Positions 31,257 through 31,263 of a DNA stretch of 31,263 nt are shown one piece after another (the stretch's first letter is position 1; every line of letters starts with the position of its first letter). The notes under the pieces are model-generated. The model had not been told where the DNA came from, ran no database searches, and saw only the letters and a list, made by a program, of their open reading frames with translations. The translations under genes were made by a program, and so were the position numbers. The stretch lies in NCBI GenBank assembly GCA_964369955.1, contig CAYJFQ010000014.1, positions 1 to 31,263 on the forward strand, written 5' to 3'. The DNA is from CAYJFQ01 sp964369955 (GTDB lineage Bacteria; Bacillota_I; Bacilli_A; Erysipelotrichales; Erysipelotrichaceae).

Positions 31257-31263
31257 TTTAACT

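Noticed and set aside
1..31263. Possible UGA-as-tryptophan code, given Mollicutes-like genes
   Set aside because: ATGA stop/start overlaps at ntpE/ntpA, tsaE/tsaB and rimI/tsaD, and proteins of normal length ending at TGA, show that UGA terminates. Tryptophan is encoded by TGG.

Overview
The window is AT-rich bacterial DNA with tightly packed genes, almost all on the minus strand. UGA is a stop codon: several ATGA stop/start overlaps (ntpE/ntpA, tsaE/tsaB, rimI/tsaD) only work if TGA terminates. Strong Shine-Dalgarno sites, an asparagine T-box, a TagD-like cytidylyltransferase, LicD, a V-type ATPase, a PPi-type phosphofructokinase and a small protein resembling the Mollicutes MG284/MPN403 family point to a fermentative low-GC Firmicute near the Mollicutes/Erysipelotrichia border, with the standard code (for example an Izemoplasma-, Acholeplasma- or RF39-like lineage). 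This placement is inference. A cell-wall amidase-like protein that has lost its zinc site suits a reduced or absent wall.

Layout. 1-1074: mostly gene-free, with a 108-aa Fic remnant whose catalytic core is missing. 1075-2781: ptsI with its own promoter and terminator. 2875-3919: a HAD phosphatase overlapping a TagD-like cytidylyltransferase. 4233-13383: a nine-gene V-ATPase operon in transcription order G-C-I-K-F-E-A-B-D, with a small helix-turn-helix-like gene after it and a clear terminator at 4114-4138. 13521-14704: the only plus-strand genes, a CcdA/TlpA-type thiol redox pair diverging from the ATPase operon. 14763-21264: an Ami-type oligopeptide ABC transporter (oppA-B-C-D-F) with a good promoter upstream of oppA and a hairpin between oppA and oppB. 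21265-21899: a 635-bp gene-free region with palindromes, possible tandem oppA promoters and the pfp terminator.

21900-28711: PPi-phosphofructokinase, then a run read asnS - licD-like - amidase-like pseudoenzyme - ABC-F, headed by an asparagine T-box (specifier AAC). These four genes overlap or nearly touch, so surface-related genes appear to be under tRNA-Asn control. 28712-31197: the t6A tRNA-modification cluster tsaE-tsaB-rimI-tsaD. Its tsaE start sits 6 nt after an extended -10 box, which suggests a leaderless transcript. 31231-31256 is the terminator of a minus-strand gene lying beyond the window.

How it fits together: sugar uptake by the PTS (ptsI) and PPi-dependent glycolysis supply energy. 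The V-ATPase links ATP to an ion gradient, and the Opp/Ami system imports peptides. The redox pair could handle the unusually many cysteines in the exported parts of OppA and OppB. The most notable items are the amidase pseudoenzyme in a T-box operon, the Fic deletion derivative, the exported cysteine pattern and two candidate leaderless genes. I found no mobile element, CRISPR array, rRNA or tRNA.
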